NCBI GenBank assembly: GCA_002370555.1
Contig: AP014718.1
Location: 1,860,001 to 1,924,000, forward strand
Length of the DNA: 64,000 nt
Direction of reading: 5' to 3'
DNA from: Arthrobacter sp. Hiyo4
Lineage (GTDB): Bacteria > Actinomycetota > Actinomycetes > Actinomycetales > Micrococcaceae
Position 1 is the first letter of the stretch; each line of letters begins with the position of its first letter. The position numbers and the translations under genes are program-made. The notes under the pieces were generated by a model that was given only the letters and a program-made list of their open reading frames with translations, was not told the DNA's origin and searched no databases. This document shows positions 1 through 11,869 of the stretch, piece by piece.

Positions 1-345
1 CTCCGAGTGGGCTGGCTCAACGCCATCCTGGCCGGCCACACCAAGGTGGCCCGTGGCCTGGACATCGGCGTACCCATCCTGGTGCTGCTGTCCCGGGGAA
101 GCGCCACCGGGCCGTTCTGGTCCGAGGAAATGCGGCGCACCGACGCGGTACTGGACGTCAACATCATCGCCCTCCGCGCCCTGACACTGGGGTGCAGTGT
201 CACGGTGGAGCGGATCGACGGCGCGCTCCACGACGTCTTCCTCTCCCCTGCCAAAGTGCGGGCAGACGCCTATGCGCGGCTCGCCCGCTGGCTCCGGGGT
301 TACGGTACGGCTGAACCCGGTGCGGCGTCGACGGCTCCTCCGTAG
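1..345 (+). CDS. alpha/beta hydrolase (S33-like), C-terminal part
   Basis: The 3' end of a gene that begins left of the window; about 114 residues are visible. The strand [12 protein letters not shown] is followed by LDVN, a plausible acid position, and [10 protein letters not shown], which fits the catalytic His strand and loop of an alpha/beta hydrolase of the serine aminopeptidase/lysophospholipase type. The nucleophile elbow lies outside the window, so substrate and activity cannot be judged. The gene converges on uppS and its last 46 bases overlap the corrected uppS 3' end. The fold assignment is fairly secure; the exact function is unknown. Confidence 0.7.
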   Translation, partial: LRVGWLNAILAGHTKVARGLDIGVPILVLLSRGSATGPFWSEEMRRTDAVLDVNIIALRALTLGCSVTVERIDGALHDVFLSPAKVRADAYARLARWLRGYGTAEPGAASTAPP

Positions 346-1129
346 CGCCGGTCCCGCTGGGCGTAGGTTTCGACGGCGTCCCACAGGGTCCGCCGGTCGA
401 CGTCGGGCCACAACGTGTTCATAAAGACGAACTCGGCATACGCGGACTGCCAGAGTAGGAAATTGGAGAGCCGCTGCTCCCCGAGCTCCGCAGGAACAGG
501 TCCACGTCCGGCAGGTCCGGTTCGTCCAGGAACTTCTGGATGGTTTTCTCGGTGATGGCCCCGGGTTTGAGCCGTCCTGCGGCAACCTCGGCGGCGATAG
601 CCGATACAGCGTCCGTGATTTCCGCCCGGCCGCCGTAATTAACACACATGTTCAACGTGCACGTGCTGTTGCCAGCGGTAAATTCCTCAGCCTCTTCCAG
701 TTCACGGATCACCGAGCCCCACAGCCTGGGACGCCGGCCGGACCACCGCACGCGGACACCCCAGTCGTCCAGCTGGTTACGCTGCCTTCGTAGCACGTCC
801 TTGTTAAAACCCATCAGGAAGCGGACCTCTTCGGGTGACCGGCGCCAGTTTTCGGTGGAAAACGCATAGACGCTCACGTACTCGATGCCTAGTTCGATAG
901 CGCCCGCCATCACGTCCAGCAGGGCGGGCTCGCCGGCTTTGTGTCCCTCGATCCGCGGCAGGCCGCGCTGGTTGGCCCAACGGCCGTTGCCGTCCATCAC
1001 AATGGCAACATGGCGGGGGATGAATTCTGTGGGGATCGCCGGGGCTACCGCGCCGGACGGGTGCGGATACGGTGCCACCACAGGGGTGGTCCGCTGCCGC
1101 GAAGGACTCTTCTTATTTCCCAAGGCCAC
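300..1129 (-). CDS. uppS: isoprenyl diphosphate synthase (cis-prenyltransferase), frameshifted
   Basis: Makes the long cis-polyprenyl diphosphate (C50/C55) that carries cell-wall precursors; acts at the inner face of the membrane. The substrate-binding segment [17 protein letters not shown] lies near residues 40-56, followed by [13 protein letters not shown] and [10 protein letters not shown], all family signatures. A base is missing in the run at 479-482. Restoring it gives the conserved tail [19 protein letters not shown] and a stop at 300-302, for about 276 residues, the usual length. Read as given, the frame ends at 419 with a scrambled tail. recO ends 3 bases upstream, so the two are probably co-transcribed. 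Confidence 0.93.
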
Positions 1130-1131
1130 TG

Positions 1132-1882
1132 TCAGCCACGCTCCACATGTTTGAGGGATTTCAGGACACGTTCAAGGTGCCATTGCAGGTATGCGGCCAC
1201 AAGCCCCGCAGCTTCCCGCCGGTGCGGCACGTCCGAGCCATCCGCCGTCGTCCAGTCCCCGGTCAGCAGGGCACCCAGGAGCACGACGGTCTCCACCGCC
1301 GGCGCAGGCGAACCGGGTGGCCTGCAGTCAGCGCAGACCATTCCGCCGAGCGGAGCCGAAAAGGCCGTATGCGGGCCGGGCCGGCCGCAGCGGGCACAGT
1401 CGGTAAAACTCGGAGCCCAGCCGCCGGTGGAAAGGGCCCGCAGGAGATACGAATCCAGGATCAGTCCCGGCGCGTGCTCGGCCCGGACAGCGAGGCCAGC
1501 GCCCCACCAGGAGGTTGTACTGGGCGGTGCCGGCTTCGCCGTCAACGTCGGTGAGTTTTTCCGCAGTTTCGGTCATGGCTGCTGCAACGGTATAGCGGCC
1601 ATAGTCAGCGGCGATGTTGCTGCCGTAGGCGCCCTTGGCAACAGCCTGCGTCACGATGTCGAGTGTCTTTCCGGAGACCAGCTGCAGGTCGGCAACCATA
1701 AAGGGCTCCAGCCGCGCCCCAAACTTGCTGCTGGTCCGCCGCACTCCCTTGGCGACGGCGCGGATCTGGCCGTGGTGCTTGGTCAGCAGCGTGATGATGC
1801 GGTCAGCCTCGCCCAGCTTGTGCGTACGGAGCACCACGGCGTCATCCCGGTAGGACCGGGCAGCAAAGGATTGTTGGACCAC
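1132..1882 (-). CDS. recO: DNA repair protein RecO, frameshifted
   Basis: RecO anneals single strands and helps load RecA with RecF/RecR in recombinational repair. The start is taken as GTG at 1882, giving [18 protein letters not shown], the family's N-terminal OB-fold opening; an upstream in-frame extension to 1918 lacks conservation. The C-terminal half carries the zinc site CARCGRPG...MVCADC. Between about 1485 and 1515 two bases appear to be missing, splitting the gene into an N-terminal frame (through QYNLLVG) and a C-terminal frame (from [12 protein letters not shown]). Corrected length is about 250 residues. It sits between leuA and uppS on the same strand. Confidence 0.9.
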
Positions 1883-1966
1883 GGTTAATCTTCGCACTGA
1901 GTTCCGGAAAGCCGGCAATGCCGGTGCGTTGCGCGCCGGGAACCCCGGCGCGCAACGTATTCCGGA

Positions 1967-3705
<1,739 letters not shown>

Positions 3706-3786
3706 TACTATCGGGGCCTTTTCTGTGGTTCAAATCTGAAAGGGTGGCCGGGCAACACAAACTCCGCGACGAGGATGGGCCTTGCG

Positions 3787-3846
3787 CTAGATCGCGTCTG
3801 AGGCCTCGCCGCGGCAGCTAAGAAGGAGCAGTTCTGCGCGCACCAT
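3787..3846 (-). CDS. leuL: leuA leader peptide (leucine attenuator)
   Basis: A 19-codon ORF upstream of leuA reads MVRAELLLLSCRGEASDAI with four consecutive leucine codons (ctg ctc ctt ctt). Leu-rich leader ORFs before leuA are a known actinobacterial attenuation device, so ribosome stalling at low charged Leu-tRNA probably controls leuA. I see no U-tract terminator between this ORF and leuA, so control may be at translation. A TACTGT box at 3850-3855 is only 3 bases before the ATG, so the leader may be transcribed leaderless; that part is inference. Confidence 0.6.
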   Translation of the reverse strand: MVRAELLLLSCRGEASDAI

Positions 3847-3849
3847 TTC

Positions 3850-3872
3850 ACAGTAACACGGGTGCGTAAGAT
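3850..3872. promoter_or_regulatory. divergent leuA leader / M13 peptidase promoter region (tentative)
   Basis: Two TANNNT hexamers face away from each other: TACTGT on the minus strand (3850-3855), just before the leuA leader ORF, and TAAGAT on the plus strand (3867-3872), about 90 bases before the M13 peptidase start. Neither has a clear -35 match, so this is a placement guess from position and the -10 only. Confidence 0.3.
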
Positions 3873-3960
3873 GAAGGAGCAACACCTCCAGCACCGTCCA
3901 CCATGCAGACGCCGCGCCGGTGCAAGCGCCGGCCGCGGCACGTCACACGAAGGAGCATCT

Positions 3961-5910
3961 GTGCCCATCTCGGGGATCAACCTGTCCAACATTGACCACA
4001 CCGTCAGGCCGCAGGATGACCTGTACCAGCACGTGAACGGGTCCTGGCTCAAGGCCACGGAAATTCCGGATGACCGGCCACTCGAGGGAACTTTCACCGC
4101 GCTGCGCGACGGAGCGGAGATCGCGGTCCGGGACATCATCGAGGAAGCGGCCGCCAAGGGTGAAGCCGCCAGCGGGATAGAACGAAAGGTGGGCGAGCTC
4201 TATAACAGCTTCATGGACGAAGCCACGGTGGAGGCCAAAGGCATGGAGCCCATCCGCGGGCGGCTTGCCGAGGTATTTGCCACCACCACGGTTGCTGAAC
4301 TCGTGGCCTTGGCCGGGCGGCTGTTCCGGTCAGACGTGTCCGGGCTCTTCTACATCTACCCGGCTCCGGACGCTGGCAACCCGGACCGCATCCTGCTCTA
4401 CACCGGCCAGGGCGGCCTGGGACTGCCGGACGAGTCCTACTACCGGGAAGAGAAGTTCGCCCCCATGGTCAAAGCCTATGGCGAGCATGTCAGGACCATG
4501 TTCACGCTGGCCGGAGTGGCCGATCCGGAGCCTGCGGCTGCCCGCGTCGTTGCGCTCGAAACCAGCCTGGCTTCCCACCACTGGGACAACGTCACCCTGC
4601 GGGACCCGCAGAAGACCTACAACCTCAAGTCCGCTGAGGAAGCGGCCATCCTGTTCCCGCTCCTTAACACCTGGTTCGAAGCTGCCGGGATCGACGCCGA
4701 CAAGCGCCACGAGATCGTCGTAAGCACTCCGGACTTCTTCAGCGGGGCCGCCGGCCTGCTGGAGTCAGAACCGCTCTCCGTGTGGCAGGAGTGGCTGGCC
4801 CTGCGGGTCGTCAACGGCGCCGCGCCGTACCTGTCCTCCGAGTTCGTGGATGCCAATTTTGCCTTCTACGGAACAACCCTCAGCGGCACGCCCCGGAACA
4901 AGGACCGCTGGAAGCGCGCCGTCGCCGTCGTCGAAGCTGCACTCGGTGAGGCGGTTGGGCAGATCTACGTCTCGAAGCACTTCCCCGAAACCCACAAGGC
5001 CCGCATGCAGACCCTGGTGGCCAACCTGATCGAGGCCTACCGGCAGTCCATCACCGGTCTTGCCTGGATGGGTGAGGAAACAAAGGCCGAGGCGCTGCGG
5101 AAACTCGAGGCCTTCCGCGCCAAGATCGGCTACCCCGACAAGTGGATCGATTACTCCGCGGTGGAAATCGACCCGCTGGACCTTTTGGGGAATGTCGAGC
5201 GGGCCCACAATGCCGACGTCGACCGCCACCTGGATGAGGTGGGCAAACCGGTGGACCTTAACAAGTGGCTCATGACACCGCAGACGGTCAACGCGTACTA
5301 CCACCCGATGCTCAACGAGATCGTCTTCCCGGCCGCTATCCTGCAGCCACCGTTCTTCACAGCCGACGCCGACGACGCCGTTAACTACGGTGGCATTGGA
5401 GCGGTGATCGGCCACGAGATCGGCCACGGTTTTGATGACCAGGGCTCGCAATTCGACGGCGGTGGCGCGCTGCGGAACTGGTGGACCGACGAAGACCGGA
5501 CCGCCTTTGAGAAGCTCACAGCCAAGCTGGTGGCACAGTACGACGAGTTGTCCCCGTATGCGGCGCCGGGCACAACGTCAACGGCAAGCTGACGCTCGGG
5601 GAGAACATCGGCGACCTTGGTGGCCTGACCATCGCCTACAAGGCCTATCTGCTCAGCCTTGACGGCAAGGAACCGGAAGTGCTGGACGGACTGACGGGGC
5701 AGCAGCGGTTCTTCGCGTCCTGGGCAGCCGGCTGGCGGCAGGTGATCCGGTCGGAAGAGGCCATCAGGAGGCTCGCCACGGATCCCCACTCCCCAACGAG
5801 TTCAGGACCAACGCCATTGCCAAGAACCTGGACGCCTTCCACCAGGCCTTTGGCGTGACCGACCAGGATGGCATGTGGATGCCCAGGACGCTCGCGTCAG
5901 CATCTGGTAA
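3961..5910 (+). CDS. M13 family zinc metallopeptidase (neprilysin/PepO-like), frameshifted
   Basis: Probable cytoplasmic oligopeptidase of the M13 family; no signal peptide or membrane anchor is seen. The zinc site is GHEIGHGFDD (HExxH at residues 485-489) and the third ligand segment is GENIGDLGG after the first break. GTG 3961 is chosen because GAAGGAG lies 7 bases upstream and the protein then opens SGINLSNIDHTVRPQDDLY, as family members do; the frame open from 3862 is unlike them. Bases are missing near 5573, 5790 and 5883. Corrected, the end is DGMWMPEDARVSIW and the length is 650 residues, normal for the family. Confidence 0.92.
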
Positions 5911-5922
5911 TCACCCTCCAGG

Positions 5923-5963
5923 ACACACAAGAGGCGGGCCGTCTAGCCCCGCCTCTTGTGTGT
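5923..5963. terminator. bidirectional terminator hairpin
   Basis: Perfect 16-bp inverted repeat, ACACACAAGAGGCGGG (5923-5938) and its complement (5948-5963), with a 9-base loop. It sits between the convergent M13 peptidase and LCP genes and can serve both strands, although a long U tract is lacking. Confidence 0.85.
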
Positions 5964-5995
5964 CGACTGTGGTGCTGACTTCTGTGGTGCGGCCG

Positions 5996-7567
5996 TCAGT
6001 CCTGGACGATCAGCACCGGGTTGGCCTGCTGGCACACCGTATCGCCGGCCGTCTGGTTGACGATGTCCTCGGGCAGAGCCACGCCCGCGCCGGCGCCGTA
6101 GGTTGCCCCGGTAGTGAAGTCCGTTCCAAGGTAGACCTGCACTCCGGCGACGCGGGGTGCCAGCTGAACCTGCGCGGCCGGGATCCCGAGCAGCGCAGCC
6201 AGGTCAGCTGCGACGTCGGCGTATTCCGTACCGTAGTAGACGACGCTCTGCGCCACCGCCGTGGCTTCAAACGGCCCGGATTGGGTGAAGCCGCCGGTGA
6301 TCAACGCCTGCACGATTTCCTGGGCGCGTCCCGGGACGCCGCTGCCGTTGGCCACGGTGACTGGTTGCAGCGCCTTGTCATACGGCGGCACCACCGGAGC
6401 TGTCTCTGTCGGCGTGGCCGTCGTTTCCGTGGGCGCAGGGGATGGTGTGGTGGGTGCTGTCGGATCCGTGAGGTCCACGTCCTTGCGGAGGGCCGCAAAA
6501 AGCTGGGACCCTGCGGGCTCGGCAATCTGCAGGCGGTTGATGTCCGTGGCTGCCGGCGTGGTGGGCACGGCCACAAACGCCACCTTGCTGATATCGATGT
6601 CCTTAAGCCGGCTACCGATACTCACGAGCGACGGCACGGAGGCGAGCCCCTCATCCACCGTGAGGTTCTTGGTCACTACATCGGCAATGGTCAGCATTTT
6701 GGCGGGGTCGGACAGTGTGCCGTCGTCCTTGATTTTGCGGGTGAGGGAGGACAGGAATCCCTGCTGTGCCCTGATCCGGCCCAGGTCGCCGCCGTCGGCA
6801 AAGGCATGACGGGTCCGCAGGAAGGCAAGGGCCATTTCGCCCTTAACGGCGGATGTACCCTTCGGCAGGCGCAGCCGGGAGTCAGGATCGTAGACGGCGT
6901 CACTGATGCACACGTCAACGCCGCCCACCGTGTTGGAGAGTTCCTTGACTGCGGTGAAGTCCGCCATCATGAAGTGATCGATCTCCAATCCAGTCAGCTT
7001 GTTGACCGTGTCTACGGCGCAGCCGATGCCGGCTTCATTCATGGCCTCGTTGATCATGACACCGCTGCGGGCAGGATACGTCCGTTTGGTCTTCTGGTCG
7101 GTGCACTCCGGAATATCGACCAGCAGGTCCCGGGGGAAGCTGATGACGCTGACGCGCTTGTTGTCGGCCGATACGTCCATCAGCATCATGACGTCGGATT
7201 TGCCATATCCTGTTGAGTCGTCCACGGCGCCGTACTCCGCGTTTGCGCCGTCCCTGGTATCGGAGCCCAGGATCAGGATCTGCATCCGGTCCGATTTGTC
7301 GTCCGATGGGTTCGCACCACCGGCGTTCAGCGGTGCCGTAGTGATGTTCGACTGGAACCGTAAATACCAGTAGCCCGCGAAGCCAAGACCGCCGACCGCC
7401 AGGATGGTGACCACCGCAGTGGTCACCTTCAGCCAGGCCGGCATCCGGCTCCGGGATCCGAGATGCCGGGCAACGCCGACGGCGGTAGCATCAGCGTGGC
7501 GGGACACCGGACCGGTCCCTGCTGACGCGTCAGCTCCGTACTCGCGATTTTCGCGGCCTCGCCCCAT
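5996..7567 (-). CDS. LCP (LytR-CpsA-Psr) family cell-wall glycopolymer ligase
   Basis: LCP enzymes transfer lipid-linked glycopolymers to peptidoglycan on the outer face of the membrane. Start ATG 7567 has GGAAGG upstream; the frame extends to 7654 but that part is not family-like. Order: short cytoplasmic tail, one membrane segment at about residues 45-69, LCP domain (ILGSDTRDG, SFPRDLLVDIPE, GVMINEAMNEAG, ALAFLRTRHAFADGGDLGRIRAQQ, with the expected Arg/Asp residues), a Pro/Thr-rich linker of about 35 residues, then a LytR C-terminal domain (VTVANGSGVPGRAQ). It is intact at about 523 residues. The preceding era is on the same strand but 96 bases away. Confidence 0.92.
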   Translation of the reverse strand: MGRGRENREYGADASAGTGPVSRHADATAVGVARHLGSRSRMPAWLKVTTAVVTILAVGGLGFAGYWYLRFQSNITTAPLNAGGANPSDDKSDRMQILILGSDTRDGANAEYGAVDDSTGYGKSDVMMLMDVSADNKRVSVISFPRDLLVDIPECTDQKTKRTYPARSGVMINEAMNEAGIGCAVDTVNKLTGLEIDHFMMADFTAVKELSNTVGGVDVCISDAVYDPDSRLRLPKGTSAVKGEMALAFLRTRHAFADGGDLGRIRAQQGFLSSLTRKIKDDGTLSDPAKMLTIADVVTKNLTVDEGLASVPSLVSIGSRLKDIDISKVAFVAVPTTPAATDINRLQIAEPAGSQLFAALRKDVDLTDPTAPTTPSPAPTETTATPTETAPVVPPYDKALQPVTVANGSGVPGRAQEIVQALITGGFTQSGPFEATAVAQSVVYYGTEYADVAADLAALLGIPAAQVQLAPRVAGVQVYLGTDFTTGATYGAGAGVALPEDIVNQTAGDTVCQQANPVLIVQD

Positions 7568-7663
7568 GTGTGGTGTACCTTCCTCGAAAAAATGAATCCG
7601 GCCTATTTTAGTTGCCCAGTCTGGGAACTTCCCGACGACCGCCCGGTAAAGCAAAAAACAGCG

Positions 7664-8637
7664 TCAGAAGCCGAGCTTGACCAACTGCTTCGGGTCGCGC
7701 TGCCAGTCCTTGGCCACTTTCACATGCAGGTCAAGGTAGATGCGGGCACCGAGCAGCGCCTCGATCCCCTTACGTGCATTGGTCCCGACTTCGCGGAGCC
7801 GTGCACCGCCCTTGCCGATGATGATGGCCTTCTGGGACGAACGTTCCACATAGAGATTAACCCGGACGTCGAGGAAGGGCCTGTCTTCGGGCCGGCCCTC
7901 ACGCGGAACAATTTCATCGACGACGACGGCCAGGGAGTGGGGCAGTTCGTCGCGGACGCCTTCGAGGGCAGCTTCCCGGATGAGCTCGGCGATCATCACG
8001 GCTTCGGGTTCATCCGTCAGGTGACCATCCGGATAAAGGGGCGGCGACGCCGGCATGTGGCTGATCAGGACGTCTGCGAGGGTGTCCACCTGGAAACCGT
8101 CGGTGGCGGAGACCGGGACGATGTCCTTCCAGCCGTCCTCGCCGATCACATCCCGGCCCAGTGCTGCGACAGCGAGCAACTGCTCGGTGAGCCCCTGCCG
8201 ATCCACTGTGTCCGCCTTGGTGACGATCGCGATGACCGGCTTGTTGCCGATGGCGGCGAGCTGGGCGGCGATGTACTTGTCGCCCGGACCGATTTTCTCG
8301 TTGGCGGGCAGGCAGAAGCCGATCGCGTCTACCTCGGCGAGGGTATCGGCGACGAGTTCGTTCAGCCGCTTTCCCAGCAGGGTTCGGGGCGGTGCAGGCC
8401 CGGCGTATCCACCAGGATCAGCTGGGCGTCATCGCGGTGCACGATCCCCCGGATCGTGTGGCGCGTGGTCTGCGGCTTGGCGGAGGTGATCGCCACCTTC
8501 TGGCCCACCAGGGCGTTCGTCAGGGTTGATTTTCCCGCGTTAGGCCGCCCCACGAGGACCGCAAAGCCTGCCCTGTAGCCGCCGAAGTCTTTGGCAGCCG
8601 AATCCGGGCTGGCCGGACGATTACTTTTCTTGCTCAC
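7664..8637 (-). CDS. era: GTPase Era, frameshifted
   Basis: Essential GTPase that binds the 3' end of 16S rRNA during 30S assembly. G1 is [10 protein letters not shown]3 is DTPGLH and G4 follows as TKAD; the C-terminal KH domain has [19 protein letters not shown]. The start is GTG 8637, 17 bases inside the end of the upstream CNNM gene, with AGGGAG before it. A base is missing near 8385, after GLHRP, separating the N-terminal and C-terminal frames. Corrected length is about 324 residues. It is last in the overlapping phoH-ybeY-CNNM-era set, a conserved ribosome-maturation cluster. Confidence 0.93.
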
Positions 8638-9952
8638 GTGGAACTCCCTGCTGGGTTGCTTTCGCCTCGTCGAGGACGACTTCAAGGTCTGTGTCTGCTT
8701 TTGGTACTGCTGAGGCAATGATGTGGCTGACGCGGTTGCGGCGGCCCTCGAGCCGTTCGGCGAGCAGCGAGATGCCGCCCACCTCCACGCGGCTGCCCAC
8801 AATGGGAACGCGGCCCAGGGTCTTGGCCAGCAGCCCGCCCACGGTGTCAACCTCGTCGTCGTCGAGCTCTATGTCGAACAGTTCTCCGAGATCGTCGATG
8901 CTCATCCGGGCGCTCACCCGGTAGGAACCGCCACCCAGGGCCACGGCCTCGGCGCTTTCGGTGTCATATTCGTCCACGATTTCGCCGACAATTTCCTCGA
9001 TGAGGTCCTCCAAGGTGACAAGGCCGGCCGTGCCGCCGTATTCGTCGATCACGATGGCAACGTGCGTTGACTCTTTCTGCAGTTCCCGCAGCAGATCGCT
9101 CACCGGCTTGGACTCCGGGACGTACCGGACCTCGCGGGCCAGGGCTTCGACCGGGGGCTGTTCGTCGTCGGGTCCGAGCTCATGGAGTGTCGCCGCAACG
9201 TCCTTGAGGTACACGATTCCGAGGATCTGGTCCGTGTTGTCGCGGATCACCGGGATCCGTGAATAGCCCGACCGGAGGAACATTGACATGGCCCGCCTGA
9301 GGCTGGAGCCAGCGTCGATGCTGAGGATATCCGTCCGGGGCACCATCACGGCGCGCACCAGGGTGTCGCCGAAGTCAAAGACTGATTGGATCATTTCAGC
9401 TTCGGTGTCTTCGATCATGTCCGATTCGGATGCGCGGTCCACAAGTTCGCGGAATTCCTGTTCGCTGAAGAACGCGTCATCACCCGCCGGAGCGCCGGGA
9501 GCGGCGGCACTGCCGAGCGCCACGAGCCACCCAGGGATGGGTCCGAGGACCCACGTAAGATACCTGATCAGCGGTGCTGTGGAGCGGACGACTGCCGCCG
9601 AATGGAGCCTGCCAAGCTGCCGCGGGGAAACGCCGACGATGACGAAGCCGAGCAGGGCCATGATCCCGGTGGCGGCCAGCCCGGCCAGCCAGACGTTGTC
9701 CAGCGCGCTGTGGAGCAGGACGGCCACCGCTACGGCTGAAGCCATCTCGAACCAGACCCGCCAGAACCGCAAGGCCCGGATGTGTGCCACCGGCTGGGCC
9801 AGGATGCGTTTCATGGCGTTGCCGTGGCTTTTCAGCAGGACGTCTTCGGCGTCATGCCGGGAAAGGAACGTGAACGCGGCCTCGGCTGCGGTCAGGAGTG
9901 CTGCGGTACCGAGGAACGCCAGGGCCATGCCGACAAGGAGCAGGGGCGTCAC
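8621..9952 (-). CDS. hemolysin/CorC-type CNNM transporter-like CBS protein
   Basis: Membrane protein of the CNNM/CorC (YhdP/TlyC-like) family, members of which are linked to Mg/Co efflux. The N-terminal DUF21-type membrane region covers about residues 1-150 with three or four hydrophobic segments. A CBS pair follows ([58 protein letters not shown]), then a C-terminal CorC/HlyC domain ([16 protein letters not shown]). It is intact at 443 residues. The GTG start overlaps the ybeY stop (GTGA) and its 3' end overlaps era, so translation is coupled. Transport activity is inferred from the family only. Confidence 0.9.
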   Translation of the reverse strand: MTPLLLVGMALAFLGTAALLTAAEAAFTFLSRHDAEDVLLKSHGNAMKRILAQPVAHIRALRFWRVWFEMASAVAVAVLLHSALDNVWLAGLAATGIMALLGFVIVGVSPRQLGRLHSAAVVRSTAPLIRYLTWVLGPIPGWLVALGSAAAPGAPAGDDAFFSEQEFRELVDRASESDMIEDTEAEMIQSVFDFGDTLVRAVMVPRTDILSIDAGSSLRRAMSMFLRSGYSRIPVIRDNTDQILGIVYLKDVAATLHELGPDDEQPPVEALAREVRYVPESKPVSDLLRELQKESTHVAIVIDEYGGTAGLVTLEDLIEEIVGEIVDEYDTESAEAVALGGGSYRVSARMSIDDLGELFDIELDDDEVDTVGGLLAKTLGRVPIVGSRVEVGGISLLAERLEGRRNRVSHIIASAVPKADTDLEVVLDEAKATQQGVPREQEK

Positions 9953-10421
9953 TGCGTGGTCTCGGCAGGTGCTTCTTTGCCGGTGAAGCCGGAAAGCAAC
10001 TGGCGCTGGAGGCCGAACATTTCTTCCTTTTCTTCGGGCTCTGCGTGGTCATAGCCGAGCAGGTGGAGGATCCCATGCGTGGTCAACAGCAGCATCTCAT
10101 CCTGCAGGGAGTGCCCGGCGTTGACGGCCTGCACCTGAGCTACCTGGGGGCAGACGGCGATGTCACCCAGCATCCCTTGGGGAGTGGGCCGGTCCGGCGT
10201 GCCGGGGTCAGCTCGTCCATGGGGACCGAGAGCACGTCGGTGGATCCAGGCTCGTCCATAAGCTCGATGTGGAGCTTTTCCATGGCGGGTTCATCCACCA
10301 GGAGAATAGAGAGTTCAGCCTGCGGGTGAATGTACAGCTGCTCAAAAACGTACCGGGACAGCGCCACGAGCTCCGCTTCATCTACCTGGATGCCGGATTC
10401 GTTGTTTACCTCAATGCTCAC
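9949..10421 (-). CDS. ybeY: endoribonuclease YbeY, frameshifted
   Basis: Zinc-dependent RNase for 16S rRNA 3' maturation and ribosome quality control. The signature [11 protein letters not shown] carries the three zinc histidines, and the N-terminal part has [20 protein letters not shown] and [16 protein letters not shown] 10421 lies inside the last codons of phoH. One C is missing near 10205, after DELTP; restored, the gene reads [20 protein letters not shown] and is 157 residues long, as usual. It is tightly coupled to phoH upstream and CNNM downstream. Confidence 0.93.
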
Positions 10422-11501
10422 GCGCTTTCCCCCGCTTTTCCCGGCTTACCGAGTGTTTTACTTTGTTCCGCTGGACATCGTCCCAGAGACTGTAGGCACG
10501 CACGATGTCGCCCACAAGCCGGTGGCGGACCACGTCCGTGTCGTCCAGGAGGGTGAAGTTTACGTCCTCGATCCCCTGCAGGATCTCCTCCACGATCCGC
10601 AGCCCCGAGCGCGTGCCGAAGGGCAGGTCCACCTGGGTGACGTCTCCGGTGACCACCATTTTGGATCCGAAGCCCAACCGCGTGAGGAACATCTTCATCT
10701 GTTCGGGTGTGGTGTTCTGCGCTTCGTCCAGGATGATGAAGGCGTCGTTGAGCGTGCGCCCACGCATGTAAGCCAGCGGCGCCACTTCGATGGTTCCGGC
10801 GGCCATCAGGCGCGGGATGGACTCGGGGTCCATCATGTCGTGCAGCGCATCGTACAGCGGGCGCAGATAGGGATCGATCTTGTCGCTGAGGGTGCCCGGC
10901 AGGAACCCGAGCCGCTCGCCGGCCTCGACAGCGGGACGGGTCAGGATAATACGGCTGACTTCTTTCTGCTGCAGCGCCTGGACGGCCTTGGCCATCGCGA
11001 GGTACGTCTTACCCGTGCCTGCCGGCCAATCCCGAAGATCACCGTGTTCGCATCAATCGCATCCACGTAGTTCTTCTGGTTCAGCGTCTTGGGCCGGATG
11101 GTCCTCCCGCGGCTGGAGAGGATGTCATGGGTGAGGACGTCCACGGGGTTCTGCAATGACTGGCTGCGGAGCAACGCGACGAGCTGGTGCAACACCGCGG
11201 GGCTGATGACTGTGCCACGGGCCACGAGGCCGCGCACTTCATGCAGCAGCCGCATGATGCGGGGAACTTCGTTGGCAGGGCCGCTGATGGACAGTTCGTT
11301 TCCGCGGACGTGGAAGTTAACGGACGGGAACTGCTCTTCGATGTAACGCAGGGCCTCGTCATGGCTGCCGAGCGATTGGACCATCTGATCGGAGTTGTCG
11401 AAGAGGACCACCTCCGTCCGGACACCGGGAAGTGAATGGGGGAATTCTCCGGCGGCGCGGTCAGTATTGAGCCGGCGCTTTCCGTTCGCTGATTCAGTCA
11501 T
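10411..11501 (-). CDS. phoH: PhoH-like ATPase, frameshifted
   Basis: PhoH/PhoL-type P-loop ATPase, regularly paired with YbeY in RNA/ribosome processing. The N-terminal nucleic-acid-binding-like region ends at [16 protein letters not shown]; the Walker A motif is GPAGTGKT (in the corrected frame) and Walker B is [10 protein letters not shown], with [16 protein letters not shown] between. A base is missing near 11020, exactly before Walker A, giving two overlapping frames. Corrected length is about 363 residues. First gene of the phoH-ybeY-CNNM-era operon. Confidence 0.93.
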
Positions 11502-11869
11502 GGTGCTGGCCCGCAGGCCCGTGGTCCCCTCCAGTTCGAAAATTATGTGCGCCGGCTGCTGCGTGGGGGCTGTTGCCGAGCATGCAGGAGCCAGCGGAGT
11601 CCTTCCATCTTACGCCAGGAGGCACCTCCCGGCAGCGTCAGGCGGTCCCCGGCGCGGGTGCCCGTCGCCGGATTACTGCGGGACCTGGCGTCATTAGGTA
11701 TCAACTTCATATCGGGCTCATATCGTTCCCGTTGCAGTTGGGCCGGCAGCCCGGATTCGGTCCTTTTGGCGGAGCAGGCTATGCGATGCTGGAAATCACA
11801 GCCGTCCGGGGACCGGCTCACGGGGCCCAGGCCTCGCCATTTCACAGCCGGAAAGGACGGGCCACAAGA
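11502..11869. other. intergenic region between divergent phoH and lipoprotein genes
   Basis: 368 bases with no gene I can support. Frames open here are GC-rich, mutually overlapping and unlike known proteins. It should hold the promoters for phoH (minus) and the lipoprotein (plus), but I see no convincing -35/-10 pair. Confidence 0.5.

Noticed and set aside
5855..7216. A 453-codon open frame antisense to the LCP gene
   Set aside because: The LCP gene is intact with all motifs; the antisense product is a GC-driven shadow.
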